Assembly: GCA_031552995.1 (NCBI GenBank)
Contig: JAVBMB010000034.1
Span: 1 to 20,995, forward strand
Source of the DNA: JAVBMB01 sp031552995
Lineage (GTDB): Bacteria > Bacillota > Clostridia > Oscillospirales > Butyricicoccaceae
Direction: 5' to 3'
Length of the DNA: 20,995 nucleotides
In this document: positions 15,281 through 20,995 of the stretch, piece by piece
Layout: each line of letters starts with the position of its first letter
Position numbering within the stretch: position 1 is the first letter of the stretch
Notes under the pieces: generated by a model
What the model was told of the DNA's origin: nothing
Seen by the model: only the letters and a program-made list of their open reading frames with translations
The model's database searches: none
Translations under genes and position numbers: made by a program

Positions 15281-15739
15281 CTATTCAAGCTCCCCGGCGT
15301 CCGGCGGCTTGAACAGCGCGATAAAGGCATCCATCTCCGCCTTGGGTATGATGAACACCCCGTCCGGCAGGCTGCGGTTTCGCTCCTCCAGACGGCGGTA
15401 CAACTCGGATGGCGGCACATCCATGTAGTGTATTTTGAATCCGGCGCCAAGGCTGCGCGCACGCTGCCTGAAATCGTCGCGCTCTTCCTTTGCCCAGAAG
15501 CCAAAATCAAGTATGACACTCGCCCCAAGCGAAAGCACGCGCCGCGCAACATCCCACATGATGCCCTCTATCGCGCTGTGCCGCGCGTCGTGGTACGGGC
15601 CGGGAAAGTCCTGCCCGAACAGCGCAATCTGCCAGATATCCGGCGTAAGGAGCAAGGCGTTCTCGCTTTCGGCAAGCCTGCGCGCGTATGTTGTCTTTCC
15701 GCTGCACGGCAACCCTACCATCAGATGGAGTGTCGCCAT
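15281..15739 (-). CDS. Small P-loop kinase-like ATP-binding protein (AAA_33 type)
   Basis: This 152-residue single-domain protein has Walker A 'GLPCSGKTT' (9-17), then 'LLLTPDIW' with Asp34, where related small kinases place a catalytic acid, and 'ILDFGFWAKEERDDFR', where the strand before Arg-rich helices binds phosphate. Proteins of this group (polynucleotide-kinase- and zeta-toxin-related P-loop kinases) phosphorylate small molecules or nucleic acid ends; the substrate here is unknown. GGGGGAGG about 9 bases upstream supports ATG 15739. It follows the HD-domain gene by 37 bases in the same direction, so kinase and phosphohydrolase are probably co-expressed. No antitoxin-like partner is visible. 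Confidence 0.8.
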   Translation of the reverse strand: MATLHLMVGLPCSGKTTYARRLAESENALLLTPDIWQIALFGQDFPGPYHDARHSAIEGIMWDVARRVLSLGASVILDFGFWAKEERDDFRQRARSLGAGFKIHYMDVPPSELYRRLEERNRSLPDGVFIIPKAEMDAFIALFKPPDAGELE

Positions 15740-15776
15740 TCACCCGCACCTCCCCCAAAACGCATAAACGCCATGT

Positions 15777-16403
15777 CTATTTTGTGCACTCGGCAAATAT
15801 CCGCATAAAATCCGGCATCAACGCCTCTTTCGTCAGCGATTTGCTCCTCAGCTCACTAAGGTTACGCCGGTTTGTCTCTGTATTCAGCCACAGCTTCGCA
15901 TACCCGCCCTCGCCGTATTTTGTGCGGATGTGCTCAAACGTCCGCTCTAAATGCTGCTCGAAGCTATAACCGGGGAAGTGTTTAAGGCTGTACTGAATCG
16001 TGCGGGTCAGTATAGACAGATACGCAATCTCCCTGTCGGCTTCGGATACAATTTTGCCGTAAATGCTGCGCGGTTCATATTCAATCGACGCACGGTGGTC
16101 CTCAACTGCCTCAGCCATAAGAAGCAGCTGCCCGGCGGAAAACCACCGGCGAAGCGCGTCATCCGCCAAAAGATACTCGGCGGAGGCCTTTTCGTGCTTT
16201 TCGCGTCCTTGGCCAAGCCCGACATCGTGATATGCCGCGATGACATACACCATGTTCATATCAACGGGGTAGTCCGCGGCAATCGACAGGCTGTTTTTAA
16301 TCACACTGTCCGCGTGCGCGGTACCGTGAGCCTTGTCAAAATGCCCGTACAGCGGGATTATCTCTCGCTGCACATAGCTTATGAAGTCGCTGTTTATCTC
16401 CAC
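15777..16403 (-). CDS. HD-domain metal-dependent phosphohydrolase family protein
   Basis: This 208-residue soluble protein has the HD pattern: His30 in 'GTAHADSVI', His59-Asp60 in 'AAYHDVGLG', His70, and His103 in 'VEDHRAS'. These are the metal ligands of HD hydrolases, which cleave phosphate esters of nucleotides or signalling molecules. It resembles uncharacterised short HD proteins rather than RelA/SpoT or cyclic-di-GMP HD-GYP enzymes; the substrate is unknown. The start is GTG 16403 with an AAGGCGG-like site upstream; no better in-frame ATG precedes it. A good minus-strand promoter lies at 16461-16489. It is the first gene of a two-gene unit with the P-loop kinase. Confidence 0.82.
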   Translation of the reverse strand: MEINSDFISYVQREIIPLYGHFDKAHGTAHADSVIKNSLSIAADYPVDMNMVYVIAAYHDVGLGQGREKHEKASAEYLLADDALRRWFSAGQLLLMAEAVEDHRASIEYEPRSIYGKIVSEADREIAYLSILTRTIQYSLKHFPGYSFEQHLERTFEHIRTKYGEGGYAKLWLNTETNRRNLSELRSKSLTKEALMPDFMRIFAECTK

Positions 16404-16460
16404 CGCGTCACCGCCTTTTCGTCAAGCGAATTATAACGTTCTATGCAAGCCAATGATTCA

Positions 16461-16489
16461 AGTATACCTCACTGCGCGAGGAATGTCCA
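16461..16489 (-). promoter_or_regulatory. Promoter for the HD-hydrolase/kinase pair
   Basis: On the minus strand, TGGACA (16484-16489) and TATACT (16461-16466) are separated by exactly 17 bases; each differs from consensus at one position. A further TATAAT-like box at 16430-16435 lacks a matching -35. Confidence 0.65.
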
Positions 16490-16541
16490 TTGCCTGATAT
16501 CGGGCTGTAATCCTGCCGCGCCGGCACATCCGCCGCCGCTA

Positions 16542-16569
16542 TTGACTTTGCCTTTATCTATGCTATACT
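16542..16569 (+). promoter_or_regulatory. Promoter for the leader ORF and ABC exporter
   Basis: TTGACT (16542-16547) and TATACT (16564-16569) are separated by 16 bases. Transcription would begin near 16576, about 250 bases ahead of the exporter start, leaving room for a long regulatory leader. It is divergent from the HD-gene promoter about 55 bases to the left. Confidence 0.7.
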
Positions 16570-16603
16570 GAACATATATGCAGGGACTTGGAGGATATTA
16601 ATT

Positions 16604-16633
16604 ATGAAAACATCAATGGTGTCGGCGGGCTAA
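16604..16633 (+). CDS. Nine-residue leader peptide ahead of the ABC exporter (MKTSMVSAG)
   Basis: ATG 16604 follows TTGGAGG (16587-16593 or so) at normal spacing and downstream of a good promoter, yet the frame closes at TAA 16631 after nine codons. A well-expressed tiny ORF followed by hairpins and a terminator is the layout of a translated leader used in attenuation. Alternatively it is the stub of a lost gene. No homology can be judged at this length. Confidence 0.55.
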   Translation: MKTSMVSAG

Positions 16634-16642
16634 TTTAATACC

Positions 16643-16692
16643 GCAAAGCAACATGACGCGCGGCGTAATGCAGGGCGCAGTATTTGCTTTGC
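16643..16692 (+). promoter_or_regulatory. Leader hairpin downstream of the leader ORF
   Basis: GCAAAGCAA (16643-16651) is exactly complementary to TTGCTTTGC (16684-16692). The 5' arm begins ten bases after the leader stop, within reach of a ribosome held on the leader ORF. Confidence 0.5.
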
Positions 16693-16741
16693 CGTGAGAA
16701 ATCATCGTTGTGTTGTGCGCGGGGCCGCTTCGTTAATCCGG

Positions 16742-16795
16742 CTGCGCCGTCGGCTTTGTGCCGCAGGAGACATAGATGCTTTCTGCGGTTTTTTT
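16742..16795 (+). terminator. Attenuator: antiterminator/terminator pair before the ABC exporter
   Basis: CCGCAG (16761-16766) pairs with CTGCGG (16783-16788), extendable by three pairs including G-T, and is followed by seven T's (16789-16795). This is a standard intrinsic terminator placed upstream of the gene rather than after one. The same 5' arm can instead pair, through CGCAG (16762-16766), with CTGCG (16742-16746), making a mutually exclusive hairpin. This is the signature of transcription attenuation. Confidence 0.65.
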
Positions 16796-16827
16796 GCGCC
16801 CATTTTTTGCATTCTTTAGGAGGGTTT

Positions 16828-18576
16828 ATGTCTGACAACTCAAAGAGCAAAACACATTTTCATAAGTTTATATCGTTTTACAGGCCGTACCGCCGACTGC
16901 TGGCTGCTGATATAGCCTGCGCTTTTGTGGCAACCGCGGCCGCGCTGCTCATCCCGCTGTGTACAAGGCGCATTATTCAGGGCGTGGAAGCCGGCGGCGG
17001 CAATCTGCTTGGCACGGTTATTATTCCAGCGGCGGGGCTGATGCTGACGCTGATTTTGGTGCAGAGCGGCTGTACGCTGTTCCTTGACGCGATGGGGCAC
17101 ATCATGGGCGCGAGGATGGAGCGCGACATGCGCGCCGAGCTGTTTGACCGGCTGCAACTGCTGCCTGTCAGCTTTTACGACAGACACGAAACCGGCGATT
17201 TGCTGTCCCGGATGACCAGAGATTTAGACAGCCTGGCCGAGCTGTGCCATCACGGGCCTGAGGACTTTGTCATTTACCTGCTGCGCCTGATTGGCGCGGT
17301 GGTCATCCTCCTCACCATCAACAGCAAACTGGCGCTGGCACTGTGCGCTATGCTTCCCGTGCTGCTGGTCTATGCCCTTATCTTTAACCGCAGGCTAAGC
17401 GCGTGCTATAAAACCAGCTACAAAAAAATTGGCGAGGTCAACTCCATGCTGGAAGACAGCTTGCTGGGCATCCGCACAGTTAAGGCATTTGCCAATGAAG
17501 CTGTCGAGCGGGCGCGCTTTGCCCGCGAAAACCATGAATACTACCGCAGCAAGGCGGCAATTTATCGGGAGGAGGCGTGGTATTACTCAATTTTGGTCGA
17601 GCTGCTGGCGCCGATGCTGACCTTTGTCACCGTGGCGCTGGGCGGCTGGTGGATTACCGGAGGTAAAATGAGCGCCGCCGACCTGATTACATTTTTGCTG
17701 TATATCGGCTACTTAACCGCACCCATTCCGCAGCTTGCCAGGATTGTTAACCAGTACCAAAGCGGCAAGGCCGCCTTTAACCGGTTTATGGAGATTGCCT
17801 GTCTTCCGCCCGAAGCGGAAGGGCCGCCTTCCGCCGGGGCGCTTGCCTTCAACGGGGAGATCTGTTTTGATGATGTGACATTCCGCTATGCCTCCGGCAA
17901 CCGCGATGTGCTGGCTAACCTGTCCCTGAGGATACAAGCCGGCGAGTACATTGCCCTGGTTGGCGAATCCGGCGTGGGCAAGACGACGCTTTGCTCGCTC
18001 ATCCCGCGCCTTTACGAGGTATCGGGCGGTACTGTCACGCTGGACGGACGCGATGTGCGGGATTATCCCCTTGGCGACCTGCGACGCAGTATCGGCATGG
18101 TGCAGCAGGATGTGTATCTCTTTGGCGGCACTATTATGGAAAATATTGCTTACGGCAAGCCGGGCGCCTGTGACGCCGATATAATCGAAGCGGCAAAGCA
18201 GGCGAATGCTCACGACTTCATTATGGCGCTGCCCAACGGGTATCACACCCAGATCGGCCAGCGGGGGGTTACGCTGTCCGGCGGGCAACGGCAGCGCATC
18301 AGTATTGCGCGGGTGTTCTTAAAAGACCCGGCGGTGCTGATTTTAGACGAGGCCACCAGCGCTTTGGACAATCGGAGCGAGCGGCAGATATACCAGGCGC
18401 TCGAGCGGCTGATTAAAGGCCGTACCACCATAGTCATCGCCCATCGGCTTAGCACCATACGCAGCGCCGACAGGATCATTGTGCTGGCGGAAACGGGAAT
18501 TGCCGAGCAGGGCAGCCATAATAAATTGCTTGAGAGCGGCGGCATCTACGCCGAGCTGTATCGTCAAATGGCATGA
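16828..18576 (+). CDS. ABC exporter half-transporter (MsbA/multidrug type)
   Basis: This 582-residue protein fuses a six-helix membrane domain (about 20-310; clear helices near 27-48, 63-85, 145-190 and 255-300) to an ATPase domain (about 345-582). ATPase motifs: Walker A 'GESGVGKTT' 379-387, 'LSGGQ' 483-487, Walker B 'VLILDE' with catalytic Glu508, and switch His539 in 'IAHRLST'. All are intact, so it could work as a homodimer exporting lipids, drugs or peptides; the substrate is unknown and no peptidase domain is present. The start is ATG 16828 with AGGAGGG 4 bases ahead; the frame is open to 16684, but that stretch is the attenuator. Isoleucine is written mainly as ATT (about half by eye), while the neighbouring regulator uses almost only ATC/ATA, suggesting separate ancestry. 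Confidence 0.93.
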   Translation: MSDNSKSKTHFHKFISFYRPYRRLLAADIACAFVATAAALLIPLCTRRIIQGVEAGGGNLLGTVIIPAAGLMLTLILVQSGCTLFLDAMGHIMGARMERDMRAELFDRLQLLPVSFYDRHETGDLLSRMTRDLDSLAELCHHGPEDFVIYLLRLIGAVVILLTINSKLALALCAMLPVLLVYALIFNRRLSACYKTSYKKIGEVNSMLEDSLLGIRTVKAFANEAVERARFARENHEYYRSKAAIYREEAWYYSILVELLAPMLTFVTVALGGWWITGGKMSAADLITFLLYIGYLTAPIPQLARIVNQYQSGKAAFNRFMEIACLPPEAEGPPSAGALAFNGEICFDDVTFRYASGNRDVLANLSLRIQAGEYIALVGESGVGKTTLCSLIPRLYEVSGGTVTLDGRDVRDYPLGDLRRSIGMVQQDVYLFGGTIMENIAYGKPGACDADIIEAAKQANAHDFIMALPNGYHTQIGQRGVTLSGGQRQRISIARVFLKDPAVLILDEATSALDNRSERQIYQALERLIKGRTTIVIAHRLSTIRSADRIIVLAETGIAEQGSHNKLLESGGIYAELYRQMA

Positions 18577-18882
18577 ATCAGCGGAATGGCTGTGCGGGGC
18601 GAAAGACTGCAGGTGCGGCCCTTGGGTTAGCGCGAATGAAGCGTACGCCGGCCAGGGTGAAACGCTGATATAATGACCGCGGCAGAGCCTGTATATATAC
18701 CGGTTCTGCCGCTACGCCGGCGACACCGATAATCATGCAGCCGGGGTCACCGCTGTTCATATTCAGCATTCGGCGGGCCACTATTTGTTCCGTGTCAAAT
18801 TGCCGGATACCGTCAAGCCCCACATCCCCCTGCGCGGTAAGCAACAGCTCCTGCGGCGTATGGCGCGGGCCATCAGCCTCTA
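18577..18882. other. Gap with no confident gene
   Basis: Between the exporter stop and the dehydrogenase remnant there is one 88-codon minus frame (18578-18844) without a recognisable start signal or family match, and a competing open plus frame. It may be residue of a decayed gene. The only structured element is the hairpin at 18679-18712. Confidence 0.4.
18679..18712 (+). terminator. Hairpin downstream of the ABC exporter, possible degenerate terminator
   Basis: GCGGCAGA (18679-18686) pairs with TCTGCCGC (18705-18712), extended inward by a wobble pair and two GC pairs around a TA-rich loop. It lies about 100 bases after the exporter stop. No T run follows, so it may be a decayed terminator or an RNA-stabilising hairpin. 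Confidence 0.35.
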
Positions 18883-19546
18883 TCAGGCCTTAGCCGTACC
18901 CATAGCTTCTCTCGCGGCGATATAGGGCATATTGTGTTTGACCGCAGTCTCGGCGAGAGTCAACATGCCACAGTAAGTGCTTAGCCCTCTAAGCAGATGC
19001 TCATCATCAAGCATGGCTTGCTCCACACCCTTCCCTGCGATGGCCAAAGCATAGGGCAGCGTTGCCGCCGACAGCGTTTGCGGCGCAGTGCGTGAGAAGC
19101 CCGAGGGTATATTGTCCACAGCACAGTAAAGTATACCGTCGGTATAGTAAAGGGTTCGTCGTGAGAGGTCCCCCGGCAGGTTTCTATGGCGCCGCCGTCA
19201 TCGCATGCCACATCGACGATATCTGCGGCGGCTTTTATCAGCTTAAGGTCATCACGAAAAACCAGATGGTCGGTGCGGTTTTTATCCCACAAAATGCAAT
19301 TAACGAGCACATCGGTGCGTTTCAAGCATGCGACAAGGTTTTCACGGCTGGACTGCAAAAACTCCACATTGGCAGGCAGCCGCTCCTTAGCGCGTTCCAT
19401 GGCCTTCCGGTTGACATCGAGCATTGTTGGCGCTGGCCAGCTCGGCGGCGCCGGCGCCTGAGCCCCCCCCGGTCGTCGTCGATGTCTTCATAAGCAACTC
19501 CAGTGACGCCACGGGACAAAAGCAGCTCGGTCATCTCAAAAGCGAG
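18883..19546 (-). pseudogene. Alanine dehydrogenase/PNT-family oxidoreductase remnant
   Basis: On the minus strand, fragments in different frames align to one NAD(P)-dependent dehydrogenase. They are 'LLLSRGVTGVAYEDI' (from 19534), then 'LDVNRKAMERAKERL' through 'IVDVACDDGGAIETC' and 'SHDEP' (from 19424), then after a frameshift near 19145-19155 'VDNIPSGFSRTA' and 'SAATLPYALAIAGKG' to the stop at 18883. The family is alanine dehydrogenase or a close relative such as carboxyethyl-ornithine synthase. Between the first two fragments the glycine-rich nucleotide-binding stretch is missing and replaced by a short G/R-rich run containing eight consecutive C's on the plus strand (about 19463-19470). 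The N-terminal region is absent, and an IS3 remnant abuts the 5' end. The gene is not functional as written. Confidence 0.8.
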
Positions 19547-19678
19547 CTGCTCTAGCTTGAAGAATTTGAGCCTCTCGAGCGCTTCGAGGCAGAGATGATT
19601 GCTTATCTCGATTACTGTAACAATCGCAGAATCAAGGCAAAGCTTAAGGGCTTGCCGCCTGTGTTACACAGACAGTAA
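19541..19678 (+). pseudogene. IS3-family transposase, C-terminal remnant with in-frame stop
   Basis: Frame 19541-19678 reads 'KSELL', a TAG at 19553, then 'LEEFEPLERFEAEMIAYLDY', 'CNNRRIKAKLKGLPP', 'VLHRQ' and stop. This is the characteristic end of IS3-family (IS150-like) DDE transposases, which usually have Tyr where the TAG stands. The DDE catalytic core is missing. A 13-bp stem (19641-19653 with 19677-19690) spans the stop. Confidence 0.85.
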
Positions 19679-19731
19679 GCCCTTAAAGCTGCTTAATTCT
19701 TATTGTTTGTTTAACTTTTGGGGGCAGTTCA
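19541..19731 (+). mobile_element. IS3-family insertion sequence, right-end fragment
   Basis: The transposase end is followed by the terminal inverted repeat TTAACTTTTGGGGGCAGTTCA (19711-19731), whose reverse complement TGAACTGCCCCCAAAAGTTAA is the recognisable outer end of this IS3 group. The left end is absent from the window. The left boundary is approximate because the transposase and dehydrogenase remnants meet around 19535-19550. The right end lies 31 bases from the stop of the serine hydrolase. Confidence 0.8.
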
Positions 19732-19762
19732 CATTCATTCCGGGCTGCTTCTGGCGGCGATG

Positions 19763-20995
19763 TTATTTCTTTGCCGTCCGTTTAACCGGGGCCTTGGCCG
19801 GCTTTTCGGCCGGCTCGGCCTTTTTCTCCACGGCCTTTTTCCTGAACTCGGTCGGCGGAACCATACCCTCGAACTGGATGCACAGGGTGTCGATATCACC
19901 GCTGATACCGGTTCTGAACGAGGCGGGGATTGTCATGCCGAAGTGTACAAAGTGGAATATGTCGTAGTGCAGGTGTGTCAGTTCGCTTTCATAATAGTTA
20001 TACTTTATGCGCAGGCCGTCTCCGGTATTCTCCTTGCTGATATACACCGCGCCGTAGCCGGGATGGGTATATTCTCCGACATAGTCGTCGGTATCGTGAG
20101 ACTTTTTCTTGCCCTTTATCTTCGAATCGAGGAACGCCTGCTGCTGCTTGGCGGCGGCCTCCTTAAGCGGTTTTACGGCTCCGGCGAAGAAATCGACCCA
20201 GTCGATGTCATCATGGCCGAGCAGCTCGTCGTACACCTGGTTGACAAGCACCTGCGTCAGCTGGGTTCCGGCCGCGTTTGTAAGCACGACAACACCCAGG
20301 CCCTTGTCGGGCATCGTCGACACAAGCGCCGACGCGCCCGCGACGTTGCCGCCGTGCTCTACAACCTTGTTACCGCGGAAGCAGTTGACAAACCAGCCGA
20401 GGGCATAGCCCATCTTCTTTGTCTCGGGCACTTCGAACGGCATAAGCTCATACGAGATGTTCGGCTTGTGCAGCTCGGGGAAAGTCTTTTCGTCGATAAG
20501 CTGCTTGCCGTGCGCCTTGCCGCCGTCAATGTTGAACAGCAGCCACTCGCACATCTCCTCTACCGTGGCGTTAATCGAGCCTGCCGGGCCCATAGCGTCT
20601 ATGACGAGCGGGACGGTTTCTTCCAGCTTGCCCTTTTTATTCTCGGTATACAGCTTGGCCGTCTTGCCGGATTTATCCGGGTTTTTGACAAGGAAGTTGG
20701 CGGTCTTCATCTTTAGCGGGCCAAAAATACGCTCCTTCGTGAACTCCTCCCACGTCTTGCCGCTGATGACCTCGACGAGGTATCCGACCGTGGCGAACAT
20801 GTAGTTCTGATACTGCCACACGCTGCGGAACGGCTTGCTGGGCGCCAGATGCTGCAGCCTTTCGGAGACGATTTCGCGGCGGGTGAAGTCGTGGTTGTTT
20901 ATCCACCACAGGACGTGGCCAGGCATTCCTGTGCGGTGGCACAGCAAGACGCGTGTCGTCGCGTGCGCGCCCGCCACCGGGACGGACAGCATCAG
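19763..20995 (-). CDS. Serine hydrolase, class C beta-lactamase/penicillin-binding family (N-terminus outside window)
   Basis: At least 410 residues are visible and the frame stays open to the right edge. Seen (counted from an internal Met at 20992): 'LLCHRTGMPGH' (16-26), the Tyr61-x-Asn63 motif in 'WQYQNYMFATVGYL', and the C-terminal 'VEHGGNVAGASA', the His-Gly-Gly that replaces KTG in this family. After about residue 290 comes a lipocalin-like beta domain (DUF3471 type: 'YVGEYTHPGYGAVYI'), then a Lys/Ala/Pro-rich tail ('EKKAEPAEKPAKAPVKRTAKK'). The catalytic SxxK should lie just upstream of the window. Relatives are esterases, peptidases or D-amino-acid-cleaving enzymes; beta-lactam resistance should not be assumed. 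Confidence 0.9.
   Translation of the reverse strand: MMLSVPVAGAHATTRVLLCHRTGMPGHVLWWINNHDFTRREIVSERLQHLAPSKPFRSVWQYQNYMFATVGYLVEVISGKTWEEFTKERIFGPLKMKTANFLVKNPDKSGKTAKLYTENKKGKLEETVPLVIDAMGPAGSINATVEEMCEWLLFNIDGGKAHGKQLIDEKTFPELHKPNISYELMPFEVPETKKMGYALGWFVNCFRGNKVVEHGGNVAGASALVSTMPDKGLGVVVLTNAAGTQLTQVLVNQVYDELLGHDDIDWVDFFAGAVKPLKEAAAKQQQAFLDSKIKGKKKSHDTDDYVGEYTHPGYGAVYISKENTGDGLRIKYNYYESELTHLHYDIFHFVHFGMTIPASFRTGISGDIDTLCIQFEGMVPPTEFRKKAVEKKAEPAEKPAKAPVKRTAKK

Noticed and set aside
15281..16403. Toxin-antitoxin system (zeta-toxin-like kinase with partner)
   Set aside because: The kinase has no small antitoxin next to it; the partner is a 208-residue HD enzyme with intact metal ligands, so a TA call is not supported.
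16684..16827. 48-codon N-terminal extension of the ABC exporter
   Set aside because: It begins at a TTG without a binding site, covers the terminator and antiterminator, and encodes a Cys/Arg-rich stretch unlike exporters; AGGAGGG precedes ATG 16828.
18578..18844. Minus-strand 88-codon frame between exporter and dehydrogenase remnant
   Set aside because: No start signal and no recognisable family; the plus frame is equally open, so neither is called as a gene.
19718..20716. Long plus-strand frame of 332 codons opposite the serine hydrolase
   Set aside because: It is the mirror of a well-conserved minus-strand gene in GC-rich DNA and has no recognisable domain.
19763..20995. Beta-lactam resistance gene
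   Set aside because: Only the family fold is visible, the catalytic SxxK is outside the window, and the added C-terminal domain points to a general serine hydrolase or esterase.

Overview
The window looks like a chromosomal piece of a fairly GC-rich, Gram-positive-type Clostridia bacterium (Oscillospirales-like by overall flavour; this assignment is inference). The reasons are strong AGGAGG ribosome binding sites, frequent GTG/TTG starts, ECF-type vitamin transporters, a GerMN-domain lipoprotein, a DacF-type carboxypeptidase, a ComEA-like helix-hairpin-helix protein and a cobalamin riboswitch with an intrinsic terminator. No rRNA, tRNA or CRISPR array was seen.

Layout. 1-588 is the C-terminal part of a radical SAM/SPASM protein entering from the left. 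828-3936 is an operon of a hybrid sensor kinase and an FMN-binding (pyridoxamine-oxidase-like) protein. 4113-5417 (minus) is a D-Ala-D-Ala carboxypeptidase. 5616-8649 is a tight four-gene operon: ComEA-like protein, OmpR-type response regulator, sensor kinase, GerMN lipoprotein. 8797-11156 is a three-gene set behind its own promoter: a CoaX-like protein that has lost its catalytic motifs, an ECF S component and an Mpv17/PMP22-like membrane protein. Two back-to-back terminators separate it from the converging ECF operon. That operon (15090-11197, minus) is a cobalamin riboswitch, a terminator, an EcfT and one polypeptide holding both ATPases plus an S component. 16403-15281 (minus) is an HD hydrolase and a small P-loop kinase.

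The right-hand 4.5 kb looks accessory. A multidrug-type ABC exporter (16828-18576) sits behind a promoter, a 9-codon leader ORF, and competing antiterminator/terminator hairpins, which suggests transcription attenuation. Its isoleucine codon use differs from that of its neighbours. It is followed by a decayed alanine-dehydrogenase-family gene, the 3' end of an IS3-family element with an intact right inverted repeat, and a serine hydrolase (class C beta-lactamase-like) that runs off the right edge.

The items most worth following are: (1) the leader-peptide/attenuator in front of the ABC exporter; (2) the B12-riboswitch-controlled ATPase-ATPase-S fusion; (3) the CoaX-like pseudoenzyme next to a vitamin-type S component; and (4) the response regulator-kinase-GerMN lipoprotein cassette, which mirrors actinobacterial MtrA-MtrB-LpqB.
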